Counted from the stretch's first letter, positions 1-9,325 are shown. The stretch: 64,000 nucleotides of DNA from Chitinophagaceae bacterium (GCA_023957755.1 JAMLGT010000006.1:62001-126000), one strand, 5' to 3'. Notes: a model not told the origin generated them from the letters alone. Numbers and translations are program-made.

Positions 1-269
1 TGTTGAAAATTGTCCATCAGTGCTTCCCATTCCTGCACTTTTTCATTAGTCTTATCCAAATTTTGTTTGTTCTCAAACGAAAAATCCTCTCTTGCTTCAA
101 TGACCATACAAAGTCTGTTTCCAGCCCTGAAAATCTCCATCTTTTCAATACCTGAATCTCTGATTGAGTTAATAACTTCCGGCCAGACATTGCTATGCCA
201 TTCTTCATACTTTGCTATGAGGCGGGGATCATCTTTAAGATCAAGGACAAGACAGTATTTCTTACTCAT
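1..269 (-). CDS. L-rhamnose mutarotase-like protein (DUF718), 3' end cut by window edge
   Basis: The minus strand reads an open frame of 89 codons from the ATG at 269 to the window edge, beginning MSKKYCLVLDLKDDP. The Trp-Pro-Glu in 'NVWPEVINSIRDSGI' followed by 'MEIFRAGNRLCMVIEA' is the core of the RhaM/DUF718 fold, a small alpha+beta barrel that interconverts the anomers of L-rhamnose and related sugars. Family members are about 105-115 residues, so roughly 15-25 residues lie outside the window. It follows the kinase fusion at 303-1451 in the same direction with a 33-bp gap, so the two are probably cotranscribed and may act on the same sugar. The family is clear from the sequence; the exact sugar is inference. 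Confidence 0.75.
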   Translation of the reverse strand, partial: MSKKYCLVLDLKDDPRLIAKYEEWHSNVWPEVINSIRDSGIEKMEIFRAGNRLCMVIEAREDFSFENKQNLDKTNEKVQEWEALMDNFQ

Positions 270-302
270 GAATAATAATTATTAATCCGGGGAAACCAGT
301 GT

Positions 303-1451
303 TTAATAATCGCGCCTCCTAATCTTTATCCTCAGCGTGTTTGGAATATCTTGTTCGCTTATAAGAATAAGATACCCCCCTCCACCCGAACCAGAGAGCT
401 TATATCCAGCGCACTGGTTTTTATATTGGTCAATTAGCGCGATAATTTCATTATCTACCATCTTTGGAAACATTTTTACCTGCGCATTAAAGGAGTCTGT
501 GAAATATTTTCCAAAAGCCTTGAGGTCTTTACTTCTGATGGCCTCCCAACAATTGTCAGCAGCATCAGCAAGTGCTCTGGCGTTTTCTTCATTAATATCC
601 GTATCTGCAAGTACGTTATAGTTGCCTACCCTCGGCCCCAGCGTTAGGAGGTAAATCTTATCCTCCAGCCACTGCAATACATCTTCATCCAATATGCTAT
701 CTATTGATGCGGGCCAATAATCACCGCTTTTAAAATTGAGCTTGTTAAGCCCTGGAAAAATGATCCCGATTGAATCCTGGGAGCCGGACACCACCTCTGT
801 ACCAGGTGGATTTTCATAACTGAACAGCACTTTGGCCAATTGCTCCGGATTTCCTCCCGGAATGGCGGTTTTCCAAAGCTCTATTGCCCTGTTGCGCGAA
901 CTGCTTGCCATGCCACTCCGATTATTAAACTCCACGGTGGGTTCAATTGAAATGGTAAGTACAGGCCCCGGATAGTATTTGGACACATAAGGCTGATCCA
1001 GCCATCCACCGGCAATATCAATCCGAAAAGGGATGATACTGTTAGTCCGAAGTTGAGTTGTGGACCTCACAGGTAAATTCTCATGTGGCACTCTTCGCAG
1101 AACAATATACTCAATCCCTTTGCTCCTGCATAAATTCTCTTTGGCAAGCGTATGTCCATCCTCATTTACCACAAAGATTTCAGGTCGGATTTCTTCTAAT
1201 TCAGCCACAAAATCCAGCAATCCGCTCCCTCTGCTTATCCTGCATTCATGCACACACTTCAGTGCATCAATCATGTACTTTCTTTCCTGCTGATTAGTGA
1301 CGGGATACCTGCCTTTCAGATCACCCACCGTTTTGTCGGATCCTATACAAACATACAGGTCGCCATAAGAAGCTGCTTCAGTAAGAAAGGCAATATGGCC
1401 ACTGTGCAAAAGATCAAAACAACCGCTTACAAAAACTTTTTTTGCTGACAT
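303..1451 (-). CDS. Bifunctional nucleotidylyltransferase (cytidylyltransferase-like) / GHMP sugar kinase fusion
   Basis: The N-terminal ~130 residues are a nucleotidylyltransferase of the RfaE/TagD type, with 'VSGCFDLLHSGHIAFL' carrying the HxGH nucleotide-binding motif. From about residue 140 a GHMP kinase follows: 'FRIDIAGGWLD', a phosphate-binding loop 'GMASSSRNRA', and the C-terminal 'LSGSGGGGYLILI' glycine motif. A kinase joined to a nucleotidylyltransferase should make a sugar-1-phosphate and activate it as an NDP-sugar, as HldE and Fkp do with other domain orders. The rhamnose-mutarotase-like gene follows 33 bp downstream, so a deoxyhexose or heptose substrate is likely, but the sugar cannot be read from the sequence. 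I prefer the ATG at 1451; an in-frame GTG at 1463 adds four residues. Confidence 0.8.
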   Translation of the reverse strand: MSAKKVFVSGCFDLLHSGHIAFLTEAASYGDLYVCIGSDKTVGDLKGRYPVTNQQERKYMIDALKCVHECRISRGSGLLDFVAELEEIRPEIFVVNEDGHTLAKENLCRSKGIEYIVLRRVPHENLPVRSTTQLRTNSIIPFRIDIAGGWLDQPYVSKYYPGPVLTISIEPTVEFNNRSGMASSSRNRAIELWKTAIPGGNPEQLAKVLFSYENPPGTEVVSGSQDSIGIIFPGLNKLNFKSGDYWPASIDSILDEDVLQWLEDKIYLLTLGPRVGNYNVLADTDINEENARALADAADNCWEAIRSKDLKAFGKYFTDSFNAQVKMFPKMVDNEIIALIDQYKNQCAGYKLSGSGGGGYLILISEQDIPNTLRIKIRRRDY

Positions 1452-1562
1452 AAGTGAATGCACAAAATACGAACGAAAAGGGAAATATAGAATACCGTCC
1501 CGATAGCGTTCCTTCCTGTTGAGGTAAATATTACAAATGAAAAGAGAGGGAAACTACGACTA

Positions 1563-1590
1563 TAAAAAAGCCGGAACTCTCACTCCGGCT
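1563..1590 (-). terminator. Rho-independent terminator after ilvA
   Basis: On the minus strand AGCCGGA and TCCGGCT form a 7-bp stem around a short loop and are followed directly by TTTTTT. It lies 27 bp past the ilvA stop, so it ends the ilvE-D-B-N-C-A transcript and separates it from the kinase fusion gene. Confidence 0.85.
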
Positions 1591-1616
1591 ACACACATTA
1601 ACCTTTAATCTCTACA

Positions 1617-2891
1617 CTAAACAAGAAACTTAAACTCCTTCTCTATACCATTCAACTCTTTGAAGTCCACTTTGTAGGTTTTCATCCGCTCTAACAGTGG
1701 TCCATAATCGGAGTTTTGCTTCAATTCTATCCCCACCAGTGCCGGGCCGGATTCGCGGTTTATCTTCTTTACATATTCAAACAGCGTGATATCATCATCT
1801 TCTGAGAGTACATTATTCACAAACTCCCTTAATGCTCCGGACCGCTGAGCAAAATTGATCAGGAAATAATGCTTCAGACCCTCATATACCAAAGCCCGTT
1901 CCTGCATCTCCGCAGTACGGCTGATATCATTATTACCGCCACTCACAATGCACACCACATTCTTACCTCTGATTTCCGTGGCGCAATCGTCGAGGGCAGC
2001 GATTGATAGCGCTCCCGCAGGTTCCGCAATAATAGCTTCCTCATTATAAAGATGGAGTAACGTGGAGCACACCTTCCCTTCCGGAATTAGTTTCAACTCG
2101 TTTAAAACCTCTTTACAAATCTTATAAGTTATCTCCCCTGTCCTTTTGACACTGGCCCCATCCACAAATGTATCAATGGAAGTCAGCGTCACGGGCCCAC
2201 CTTCTTCAAATGCCCTGAAAAGACTGGGGGCTCCCTGTGGCTCCACCCCAATGATTCTCGTTTTCGGAGAAACCTGTTTAAAATAGGTGCCCACTCCTGA
2301 AGCCAATCCACCACCACCAACCGGAATGAAAATATAGTCGACATCAGATAACTCATTCAAGATTTCCATCCCAACAGTTGCCTGCCCCTCTATCACTTTT
2401 AGATCATCAAAAGCCGGGATAAATACAGCGCCGGTTTCCTTCTCATATTCCTTCGCTGCTACCGCACAGGCATCATAGGTATCACCTACCAGCCTGATTT
2501 CCACAAACTCTTCGCCGAACATTTTCGTATGGCTGATCTTTTGTTTGGGAGTGATCACGGGCATGAAAACCGTACCCTTAATCTTAAGCAACCTGCAACA
2601 ATAAGCAAATCCCTGTGCATGATTGCCCGCACTCGCACAAACCACCCCTTTTTTCATTTCCTCCCCGCTAAGAGTCTTCATCTTGTTATACGCTCCACGC
2701 AATTTGTAGGAACGAACCACCTGAAGGTCTTCTCTCTTCAAATAAATATTTGCACCATACTTTTTCGACAGGTTCGCATTAAACTGAAGAGGGGTATTCA
2801 GCACTACCCCCTTCAGTCTGGCGAAGGCACCATCAAAATCAAATTGTGATTGTAGCAATGAAGCCGGAGCCTCTAATTCTTGTTGTAGCAT
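1617..2891 (-). CDS. ilvA: Threonine ammonia-lyase (threonine dehydratase)
   Basis: PLP enzyme that converts L-threonine to 2-oxobutanoate, the first committed step to isoleucine. Residues ~30-330 form the fold-type II PLP domain: 'KREDLQVVRSYKLRGAY' holds the Schiff-base lysine, 'PVGGGGLASG' binds the phosphate and 'SGGNND' is near the cofactor ring. The last ~80 residues form a single short ACT-like regulatory domain, so the 424-residue length matches the short IlvA form rather than the two-ACT enterobacterial form of about 510. It is the last gene of the ilv operon, 5 bp after ilvC, and a strong terminator follows. Its place in the operon supports a biosynthetic rather than catabolic role. 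Confidence 0.95.
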   Translation of the reverse strand: MLQQELEAPASLLQSQFDFDGAFARLKGVVLNTPLQFNANLSKKYGANIYLKREDLQVVRSYKLRGAYNKMKTLSGEEMKKGVVCASAGNHAQGFAYCCRLLKIKGTVFMPVITPKQKISHTKMFGEEFVEIRLVGDTYDACAVAAKEYEKETGAVFIPAFDDLKVIEGQATVGMEILNELSDVDYIFIPVGGGGLASGVGTYFKQVSPKTRIIGVEPQGAPSLFRAFEEGGPVTLTSIDTFVDGASVKRTGEITYKICKEVLNELKLIPEGKVCSTLLHLYNEEAIIAEPAGALSIAALDDCATEIRGKNVVCIVSGGNNDISRTAEMQERALVYEGLKHYFLINFAQRSGALREFVNNVLSEDDDITLFEYVKKINRESGPALVGIELKQNSDYGPLLERMKTYKVDFKELNGIEKEFKFLV

Positions 2892-2896
2892 AAAAA

Positions 2897-3949
2897 TTAT
2901 ACTGCTTGATTTTCAGGACGTAAATTTCTCACTGACTTCCCTGCCTGCCACATTTCGCTTTCGCGCAATTCTTTCAATTCTTCGTTTAAGTGTACACGAT
3001 AGTCGCTCTTGCTATTACTTTCAATTGACTTAGCCGCTTCTTTCCCTTCAGCCACGCTCTTGTACAACTCATCAAACACCGGCAAGGTAGCATCCCTGAA
3101 CTTTTTCCACCAATCAAGCGCACCGCGCTGTGCAGTAGTAGAGCAGTTGGCATACATCCAGTCCATTCCGTTTTCTGCTACCAACGGCATCAGCGATTGG
3201 GTTAGTTCTTCCACTGTTTCATTAAATGCTTCGCTGGGTGAATGGCCGTTCTTTCTAAGGGTCTCGAACTGAGCCGCAAAAATTCCCTGAATGGCGCCCA
3301 TCAGTGTGCCCCGCTCACCTGTGAGGTCGCTATACACTTCTTTCTTGAAAGTAGTTTCAAATAAATAGCCCGAGCCGATGGCAATACCCAGTGCCACTAC
3401 CCTGTCAAATGCTTTTCCGGTTGCATCCTGATAAATCGCATAACTACTGTTCAACCCGCGCCCCTGCAGAAACATTCTGCGCAATGAGGTGCCACTCCCT
3501 TTAGGGGCTACCAGAAATACATCTACATCAGCGGGAGGTACAATCCCCGTCTGATCGTTGTAGGTAATTCCGAACCCGTGAGAGAAATACAATGCCTTAC
3601 CCGCTGTAAGATACTTTTTCACCAAAGGCCACAATTCTATCTGCGCAGCATCACTCAGTAAATAGCAGATTATAGTGCCACGCTGTAAAGCCTCCTCAAT
3701 TTCAAATAAATCTTTGCCCTCGACAAAACCGTCAGCAACGGCCTTATCCCAGCTCTTAGAATTCTTACGCTGTCCCACAATCACATTGATACCATTATCT
3801 CTCTGGTTCAATGCCTGCCCGGGTCCCTGCACACCGTATCCGATTACTGCTACTACCTCGTCTTTCAAGACTTGTTGTGCTTTTGATAACGGGAATTCAT
3901 CACGTGTGATTACATTTTCTTTAGTGCCTGCAAAATCAAGTACTGCCAT
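2897..3949 (-). CDS. ilvC: Ketol-acid reductoisomerase
   Basis: Second common step to valine and isoleucine: Mg2+-dependent alkyl migration and NAD(P)H reduction of acetolactate or acetohydroxybutyrate. The Rossmann motif is 'VIGYGVQGPGQALNQRDNG' near residue 35, and 'VAPKGSGTSLRRMF' belongs to the catalytic region. The C-terminal knotted helical domain begins around residue 195, with the metal-ligand acidic segment 'YSDLTGERGTLMGAIQG'. At 350 residues it is a class I (short) enzyme. It sits between ilvN (36-bp gap) and ilvA (5-bp gap) in one transcription unit. Whether NADPH or NADH is used cannot be decided by eye. Confidence 0.96.
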   Translation of the reverse strand: MAVLDFAGTKENVITRDEFPLSKAQQVLKDEVVAVIGYGVQGPGQALNQRDNGINVIVGQRKNSKSWDKAVADGFVEGKDLFEIEEALQRGTIICYLLSDAAQIELWPLVKKYLTAGKALYFSHGFGITYNDQTGIVPPADVDVFLVAPKGSGTSLRRMFLQGRGLNSSYAIYQDATGKAFDRVVALGIAIGSGYLFETTFKKEVYSDLTGERGTLMGAIQGIFAAQFETLRKNGHSPSEAFNETVEELTQSLMPLVAENGMDWMYANCSTTAQRGALDWWKKFRDATLPVFDELYKSVAEGKEAAKSIESNSKSDYRVHLNEELKELRESEMWQAGKSVRNLRPENQAV

Positions 3950-3985
3950 GTTTTTTCTTTTTTTATTATTTGAATTTTTGTTTGT

Positions 3986-4570
3986 TTATAATGAGAATAC
4001 AGACTGGTCTTCGGGAATAGAATTAATCTCGAAGTTTTCAGCCGGTTGTTTCCTTTCGAATTCCTTTACTTTTTCATGGAATCCTGTGCTCTTCTTGATG
4101 ATAGCCACTCTGGCTCCACGCACGAACTCTATTAGTCCGAATGGTTCGAAAAACTTCACCAACCGATCGATCTCCTCACGATGGCCTGTTGCCTCAAACA
4201 CGATATAATCTTTGCGAATAGCGATAGCCCTTGCACCATATTCATGCAATAGCCTCTCCACTTTCACTTTCTCGGTAATACTGTCTGATGGCACTTTAAA
4301 GAGTCCCATCTCCTGCCAGATTACTTCTTCTTCAGTATGAAAATAGGCTTTAAGCACATCTACCTGTTTCTCAATTTGACGTACTAATTTCTGTACTGCT
4401 TCATGGGTTTCCTGAATGACAATTGTAAACCGGTGAATTCCCTGCACCTCAGAAGGCGCAGTATTCAGGTATTCGATATTGATTTTCCTGCGGGAAAAAA
4501 TATTAGCCAAACGTCCAACCATTCCCACCCTGTCCTCGGTGTAAACGGTGATAGTATATTCCTGTTTCAT
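3986..4570 (-). CDS. ilvN: Acetolactate synthase small (regulatory) subunit
   Basis: Regulatory partner of IlvB that gives valine feedback inhibition. Residues 1-80 are an ACT domain ('YTITVYTEDRVGMVGRLANIF'), the site of valine binding in this family. Residues ~95-165 form the C-terminal activation domain ('ATGHREEIDRLVKFFEPFGL'). The 194-residue length fits the IlvH/IlvN two-domain form with a short extra tail. It follows ilvB after 20 bp, as expected for subunits made together. Confidence 0.94.
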   Translation of the reverse strand: MKQEYTITVYTEDRVGMVGRLANIFSRRKINIEYLNTAPSEVQGIHRFTIVIQETHEAVQKLVRQIEKQVDVLKAYFHTEEEVIWQEMGLFKVPSDSITEKVKVERLLHEYGARAIAIRKDYIVFEATGHREEIDRLVKFFEPFGLIEFVRGARVAIIKKSTGFHEKVKEFERKQPAENFEINSIPEDQSVFSL

Positions 4571-4590
4571 TTTTAATATTTTTTAAAGAG

Positions 4591-6333
4591 TTATGACAAT
4601 CTGATTTCTGATACGCTGCATCCCTGTGGCACCATGGGGAATACGTTGTTTTCTCTACCCACTTTCACTTCCAATAGATAGGATCCTTCATGCTTAACCA
4701 TTGCTTCAAGGGCTGCCTTAAGTTGATCTCTTTGTTCCACCCTTGCAGAGGTAATATCATACGCGGAGGCCAACTTCACAAAATCAGGACTCTCAATATC
4801 GGTGAAGGAATATCTGCGTTGCATAAACAATTCCTGCCACTGACGCACCATTCCCAGATAGTGGTTATTAAGAATTAAAATTTTTACACCGATATTATTC
4901 TGCATGATGGTACCTAACTCCTGAATAGTCATCTGAATACCTCCATCACCTACTACTGCAATAACTTCTCTTTCAGGTGCGCCCAGTTTGGCTCCAATTG
5001 CGGCTGGCAGTCCAAAACCCATAGTACCCAATCCTCCACTGGTTACATTACTCTTACTTTTTGTAAACTTCGCATAACGGCAGGCTACCATCTGATGCTG
5101 GCCCACATCGCTCACAATCACTGCATCACCACCGGTAATTTCATTCAATATCCTAACCACCTCACCCATGCTAAGCACATCGGTCTCCGGGTACAACTCT
5201 TTTTTGATGCATACTTCATCCTCCTTTTTAGCAAGCTCCTTAAACTGAGCCACCCATTCCGTATGCTTCTTTTCCTCTATGAGCTTTGTCAGCATAGGGA
5301 GCGTTTCTTTGCAGTCGCCCCAAACTGGTACATCTGCCTTTACATTCTTATCAATTTCGGCAGGGTCAATATCCAGATGCACTACTTTAGCCTGTTTAGC
5401 ATATTTATCTAACCTACCGGTTACACGGTCATCAAACCGCATCCCCACTGCAATCAGCACATCACATTCATTAGTCATCACGTTGGGTGCATAGTTGCCA
5501 TGCATACCCAGCATACCTACAAATAAAGGATGATCAGAGTCTAAGGCGCTGAGTCCTAGTACAGTGCTACCTGCAGGCAGGTTTCCCTTTTCGATAAAGG
5601 CTTTAAACTCTTTCTCGGCATTTCCCAGTATCACACCCTGACCAAATATTACCATCGGTTTCTTTGCCGCATTAATCAGTTCAGCTGCCTGCTCCACATA
5701 TTCCTTGCGCACTACAGGTTTCGGACGATAACTGCGGATATGTTCGCACTTCTCGTAGGCAAAGTCAAACTCCTGCACCTGCGCATTCTTGGTAATATCA
5801 ATCAGTACAGGGCCCGGCCTTCCGCTGGCAGCAATATAGAATGCCTTGGATAACACCGCAGGTATTTCTTCTGCATCTGTAATCTGATAGCTCCACTTTG
5901 TCACAGGAGAAGTAATATTGATAATATCTGTTTCCTGAAATGCATCTGTACCTAATAACGGGGCAAACACCTGACCTGTGATACACACTACCGGTGTGCT
6001 GTCAATCATTGCATCAGCAAGGCCGGTTACCAGATTCGTAGCACCCGGGCCGCTGGTAGCCAATACTACCCCTGTTTTACCACTTACTCTTGCGTACCCC
6101 TGAGCTGCATGCACTGAGCACTGCTCGTGACGCACCAGAATATGTTTTAACGGGTCATTGTAATGATACAACACATCATAAAGTGGCATAATTGCACCTC
6201 CCGGATATCCGAAAAGGGTTTCTACTCCTTCTTTCAAAAATATTTCGAGAATAGCTTCCGACCCTGACACCCTGCGTGTCGTAGTAGTATTTTGAGTAGT
6301 CTTTGTATCTGTTTCCTGAATTGTTTCACTCAT
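4591..6333 (-). CDS. ilvB: Acetolactate synthase large (catalytic) subunit
   Basis: ThDP- and FAD-dependent enzyme that condenses pyruvate with pyruvate or 2-oxobutanoate. The three ThDP-enzyme domains are seen in order. The Pyr domain carries 'FGYPGGAIMPLYDVLY' with the catalytic Glu in 'VRHEQCSVHAAQGYAR', then 'ATSGPGATNLVTGLADA'. A central FAD/transhydrogenase-like domain follows, with 'GLSALDSDHPLFVGMLGMHG'. The PP domain carries the ThDP/Mg motif 'VVGDGGIQMTIQELGT...NN'. The length of 580 residues is usual. The first ~20 residues are a Thr/Gln-rich tail before the conserved start 'VSGSEAILEIFLKEGVE'. It lies between ilvD (20-bp gap) and ilvN (20-bp gap). Confidence 0.97.
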   Translation of the reverse strand: MSETIQETDTKTTQNTTTTRRVSGSEAILEIFLKEGVETLFGYPGGAIMPLYDVLYHYNDPLKHILVRHEQCSVHAAQGYARVSGKTGVVLATSGPGATNLVTGLADAMIDSTPVVCITGQVFAPLLGTDAFQETDIINITSPVTKWSYQITDAEEIPAVLSKAFYIAASGRPGPVLIDITKNAQVQEFDFAYEKCEHIRSYRPKPVVRKEYVEQAAELINAAKKPMVIFGQGVILGNAEKEFKAFIEKGNLPAGSTVLGLSALDSDHPLFVGMLGMHGNYAPNVMTNECDVLIAVGMRFDDRVTGRLDKYAKQAKVVHLDIDPAEIDKNVKADVPVWGDCKETLPMLTKLIEEKKHTEWVAQFKELAKKEDEVCIKKELYPETDVLSMGEVVRILNEITGGDAVIVSDVGQHQMVACRYAKFTKSKSNVTSGGLGTMGFGLPAAIGAKLGAPEREVIAVVGDGGIQMTIQELGTIMQNNIGVKILILNNHYLGMVRQWQELFMQRRYSFTDIESPDFVKLASAYDITSARVEQRDQLKAALEAMVKHEGSYLLEVKVGRENNVFPMVPQGCSVSEIRLS

Positions 6334-6353
6334 GATTTTATGTTTTAAATATT

Positions 6354-8039
6354 TTAAAATTCATCTGTTACACATCCTTCAGAAGCATTGCTCACCGTCC
6401 TGGCATATTTATAAAGCACTCCTGATGAAACCTTTAATTGGTGAGGAACCGGATGTTTTTGTTGCCTCTCTTTTATTACTTCGTCACTTACCTGAAGTGT
6501 AAGTTTATTATTTACTGCATCAATCTCAATGATATCATCATCTTCAACCCATGCTATAAGCCCTCCCTCATAGGCTTCAGGAGTGACGTGTCCGACGACG
6601 AATCCGTGCGTACCCCCACTAAATCGTCCATCAGTAATCAGGGCTACGGTATTTCCCAATCCGGCACCGATAATTGCAGAAGTAGGTTTCAGCATTTCAG
6701 GCATTCCGGGTGCACCTTTCGGCCCTACATTCTTAATCACTACCACATCGCCGGGTTTTATCTGATGCGAATTAATTCCCTCTATCAGATGGTGTTCGCC
6801 ATCAAATACTCTTGCCGGTCCCACAAACTTTTCACCTTCTTTTCCGGTAATCTTTGCTACGCTTCCAAGAGGAGCCAGATTTCCATAAAGTATCTGCAGA
6901 TGCCCGGTCGGCTTTATAGGGTCTTCAAAAGAGTGTACAATTTTTTGAGTTTTAAAATCCAACTCCTTTACATCTGCAAGATTCTCTGCAATGGTCTTCC
7001 CTGTCACTGTCAGACAGTCTCCATTCATCTTTCCACGATTCAGCATATACTTCATTACTGCCGGTATGCCTCCATGCTCATGAAGGTCCTGCATCAAATA
7101 CTTACCGCTTGGTTTAAAATCGGACAACATGGGTGTTACATCACTGATCCGCTGAAAATCTTCCTGTGTAACAGATATGCCTACACTTTTTGCCATTGCA
7201 ATCAGGTGAATCACCGCATTGGTTGACCCGCCCAATACCATTATCAGTTTGATAGCATTTTCAAATGCTTCCTTAGTCATAATGTCGCGTGGCAGGATAT
7301 TCTTTTCAAGGAGATTTCTCATGGCCCTTCCTGCATCATCACACTCTTTTCTTTTCTCAGGACTGATTGCAGGATTACTACTTGAGTAAGGGAGGCTCAT
7401 TCCTAATGCTTCAATTGCGGAAGCCATAGTATTCGCCGTGTACATACCACCACAGGCACCCGGTCCCGGACAACTGTGCCTCACGATCCCATGAAAATCC
7501 TGTTCTGATAAGTGGCCTGAAATCTTCTGCCCCAATGCCTCAAATGCTGATACAATATTCAGGTCTTGCCCCTTATAATGTCCAGGCGCGATCGTTCCGC
7601 CATACACCATCAAGGACGGACGGTTCAGCCTGCCCATAGCTATCAGCGCCCCGGGCATATTCTTGTCACATCCCGGCACAGCGATTAACCCATCATAATA
7701 CTGTGCACCACAAACAGTTTCAATCGAGTCGGCAATTACATCACGACTGACTAAAGAGTAACGCATGCCATCTGTGCCATTACTCATACCATCGCTCACA
7801 CCAATGGTGTTAAAAATCAATCCCACCATACCATGATCCCATACTGACTTTTTCACCTCAGCCGCCAATCCGTTCAGATGCATATTGCAAGTATTTCCAT
7901 CGTAGCCCATACTTACGATACCCACCTGCGCTTTGTTCATATCCTCATCTGTGAGTCCAATTCCATAAAACATAGCCTTTGCTGCAGGTTGTGTTTCATC
8001 CTGAGTAAGGGTCTTGCTGTACCTGTTAAGTTCGCTCAT
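6354..8039 (-). CDS. ilvD: Dihydroxy-acid dehydratase
   Basis: Fe-S enzyme that dehydrates 2,3-dihydroxy-isovalerate or -methylvalerate to the 2-oxoacids. Cluster cysteines are visible in 'NTCNMH', '[12 protein letters not shown]' and '[17 protein letters not shown]', and the substrate region in '[19 protein letters not shown]'. At 561 residues it is full length for the IlvD/Edd family. Its start codon overlaps the ilvE stop by 4 bp (ATGA type), which suggests translational coupling. The cluster type (2Fe-2S or 4Fe-4S) is not decided here. Confidence 0.96.
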   Translation of the reverse strand: MSELNRYSKTLTQDETQPAAKAMFYGIGLTDEDMNKAQVGIVSMGYDGNTCNMHLNGLAAEVKKSVWDHGMVGLIFNTIGVSDGMSNGTDGMRYSLVSRDVIADSIETVCGAQYYDGLIAVPGCDKNMPGALIAMGRLNRPSLMVYGGTIAPGHYKGQDLNIVSAFEALGQKISGHLSEQDFHGIVRHSCPGPGACGGMYTANTMASAIEALGMSLPYSSSNPAISPEKRKECDDAGRAMRNLLEKNILPRDIMTKEAFENAIKLIMVLGGSTNAVIHLIAMAKSVGISVTQEDFQRISDVTPMLSDFKPSGKYLMQDLHEHGGIPAVMKYMLNRGKMNGDCLTVTGKTIAENLADVKELDFKTQKIVHSFEDPIKPTGHLQILYGNLAPLGSVAKITGKEGEKFVGPARVFDGEHHLIEGINSHQIKPGDVVVIKNVGPKGAPGMPEMLKPTSAIIGAGLGNTVALITDGRFSGGTHGFVVGHVTPEAYEGGLIAWVEDDDIIEIDAVNNKLTLQVSDEVIKERQQKHPVPHQLKVSSGVLYKYARTVSNASEGCVTDEF

Positions 8040-8959
8040 TGTAATGCCTCCAGTTTATCTTTTACTAAATACTTATTATTCGAAAAATTTTCTCTCACTA
8101 AATCTTTATATGCTTCCTGAATCTTTGCCCCAAGGCTTTCATTCCAAGGCTTCGGGAAGGGATTCTTATTCACTGAAGCAATTCCAATTACTTCTGCTGC
8201 CGTACCACAGAAGAATGCACTATCTGCTGCAAACAAATCTTCAGTAGTAACTAGCTTTTCCTCCACCTTGATATTCATTGTATTTGCTAATTCTATTACG
8301 GTTGCTCTTGTAATTCCAGGCAGAATATTTCCAAGTGTCGGAGTTACCAGTCCCCCATTTTTCTCCAGAAAAATATTTGCACCCGGCGCTTCTGCCACAT
8401 AACCATCCATATCGCAGAGAAGGGCTTCATCAAATCCTTGTGCCTTAGCCTCATAACTTGCCAGGATAGAGTTCACATAGTGCCCACATGCTTTTGCTTC
8501 TATTCTGAACCCTTTAGGGTTTGGTCTTTGAAAGGAAGAAAGGAACACAGACACCAGTTTCTCTCCCAGGAAAGGCTGCATGGGCCAGGTCTCGATTACA
8601 ATATGTGAATACTCATTTGGATTGAATCCCATGTTGGCAGGTGCATACACCAAAGGCCTGATATAAGCTTCCTTGTGTCCATTGCGGCGCAATACTTCGT
8701 AGCTCGCATCTATCAATTGTGCTGTCGTCCAGGTGTAGGGAAGGTTTAATAACTGAGCGGAACGCTTCAACCGATCAAAGTGCTCCACTGCCTTAAAAAT
8801 TTTTGTAGCGCCTTCTATTGTTTCGTAAGCCCTGATCCCTTCAAATACACCATAGCCATAGTGAAGCGTCTGTCCATATAGATGAGTGGTCGCTTCGGCT
8901 GCTTTCAGGAATTCGCCATCACGGTAAACAAAAGTGTGCTGATCAAAATAATTTGCCAT
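8036..8959 (-). CDS. ilvE: Branched-chain amino acid aminotransferase
   Basis: Fold-type IV PLP transaminase that performs the last step of valine, isoleucine and leucine synthesis with glutamate. '[21 protein letters not shown]' holds the PLP lysine, '[15 protein letters not shown]' is the class IV signature, and '[19 protein letters not shown]' binds the phosphate. The 307-residue length is normal. It is the first structural gene after the leader region at 8981-9101, so any attenuation there would control the whole ilvE-D-B-N-C-A unit. It overlaps ilvD by 4 bp. Confidence 0.96.
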   Translation of the reverse strand: MANYFDQHTFVYRDGEFLKAAEATTHLYGQTLHYGYGVFEGIRAYETIEGATKIFKAVEHFDRLKRSAQLLNLPYTWTTAQLIDASYEVLRRNGHKEAYIRPLVYAPANMGFNPNEYSHIVIETWPMQPFLGEKLVSVFLSSFQRPNPKGFRIEAKACGHYVNSILASYEAKAQGFDEALLCDMDGYVAEAPGANIFLEKNGGLVTPTLGNILPGITRATVIELANTMNIKVEEKLVTTEDLFAADSAFFCGTAAEVIGIASVNKNPFPKPWNESLGAKIQEAYKDLVRENFSNNKYLVKDKLEALQ

Positions 8960-8980
8960 AATCTTAAACTTGTTTTAAAC

Positions 8981-9009
8981 AAAAAACCCGCCTCGGCAGG
9001 AGGCGGGTT
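8981..9009 (-). terminator. Attenuator terminator in the ilv leader
   Basis: On the minus strand AACCCGCCTC and GAGGCGGGTT (8985-8994 with 9000-9009) form a perfect 10-bp stem with a 5-nt loop, followed by TTTTTT. It lies between a promoter plus leader peptide and the ilvE start, 22 nt before the ilvE ATG. The RNA segment CCTCCTGC at 8996-9003, which spans the 5' arm and loop, is a perfect complement of GCAGGAGG at 9037-9044 in the last codons of the leader peptide. This gives a mutually exclusive antiterminator. Confidence 0.88.
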
Positions 9010-9032
9010 CTTAAATACGTTTAACGATTCAA

Positions 9033-9101
9033 CTATCCTCCTGCATACGTGGCCGGCACAATAATGACAATAGCAATAATAACTATGGCTATCACATTCA
9101 T
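9033..9101 (-). CDS. ilv operon leader peptide, Ile/Val-rich (attenuation control)
   Basis: An ATG at 9101 opens a 22-codon frame that ends in TAG at 9033. Residues 3-15 read VIAIVIIAIVIIV, so the peptide has 7 Ile and 4 Val in 22 codons and no Leu. It starts about 45 nt after the predicted transcription start and ends 23 nt before the terminator stem. The last codons, Ala-Gly-Gly-stop, contain GCAGGAGG, which can pair with the terminator's 5' arm. A ribosome stalled at the Ile/Val codons would leave that segment free to block the terminator; a ribosome at the stop codon would cover it. This is the arrangement of classical ribosome-mediated attenuators such as enterobacterial ilvL. That it works this way here is inference. 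Confidence 0.85.
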   Translation of the reverse strand: MNVIAIVIIAIVIIVPATYAGG

Positions 9102-9153
9102 TACGTCAATTATTTGTCTGCCTTTTTGCACGATTCAGAATTGAATTGAGCAG

Positions 9154-9183
9154 CAAACATACAATTGTTGTCTAAAAAACAAA
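9154..9183 (-). promoter_or_regulatory. Bacteroidota-type promoter for the ilv leader and operon
   Basis: On the minus strand TATGTTTG (9154-9161) matches the -7 consensus TAnnTTTG exactly, and TTTG (9180-9183) matches the -33 element, with an 18-bp spacer. Transcription should start near 9147, which gives a short untranslated stretch before the leader-peptide ATG at 9101. The stretch 9184-9325 upstream, back to leuB, shows no gene or strong terminator, so some leuB read-through into the ilv genes is possible. Confidence 0.7.
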
Positions 9184-9325
9184 GAACTTTTTTTTGTTTC
9201 TGAAATTTTTTCTGTCATTTTCTTTCTGCGAATTATATTTCAGAGCGTCTCTTAATCCGCAGTTGTTCAATGAAAAAATTCAGTACTAGCGCTATCCGGA
9301 ATCGCAATACTTTACGAATCCCCTG

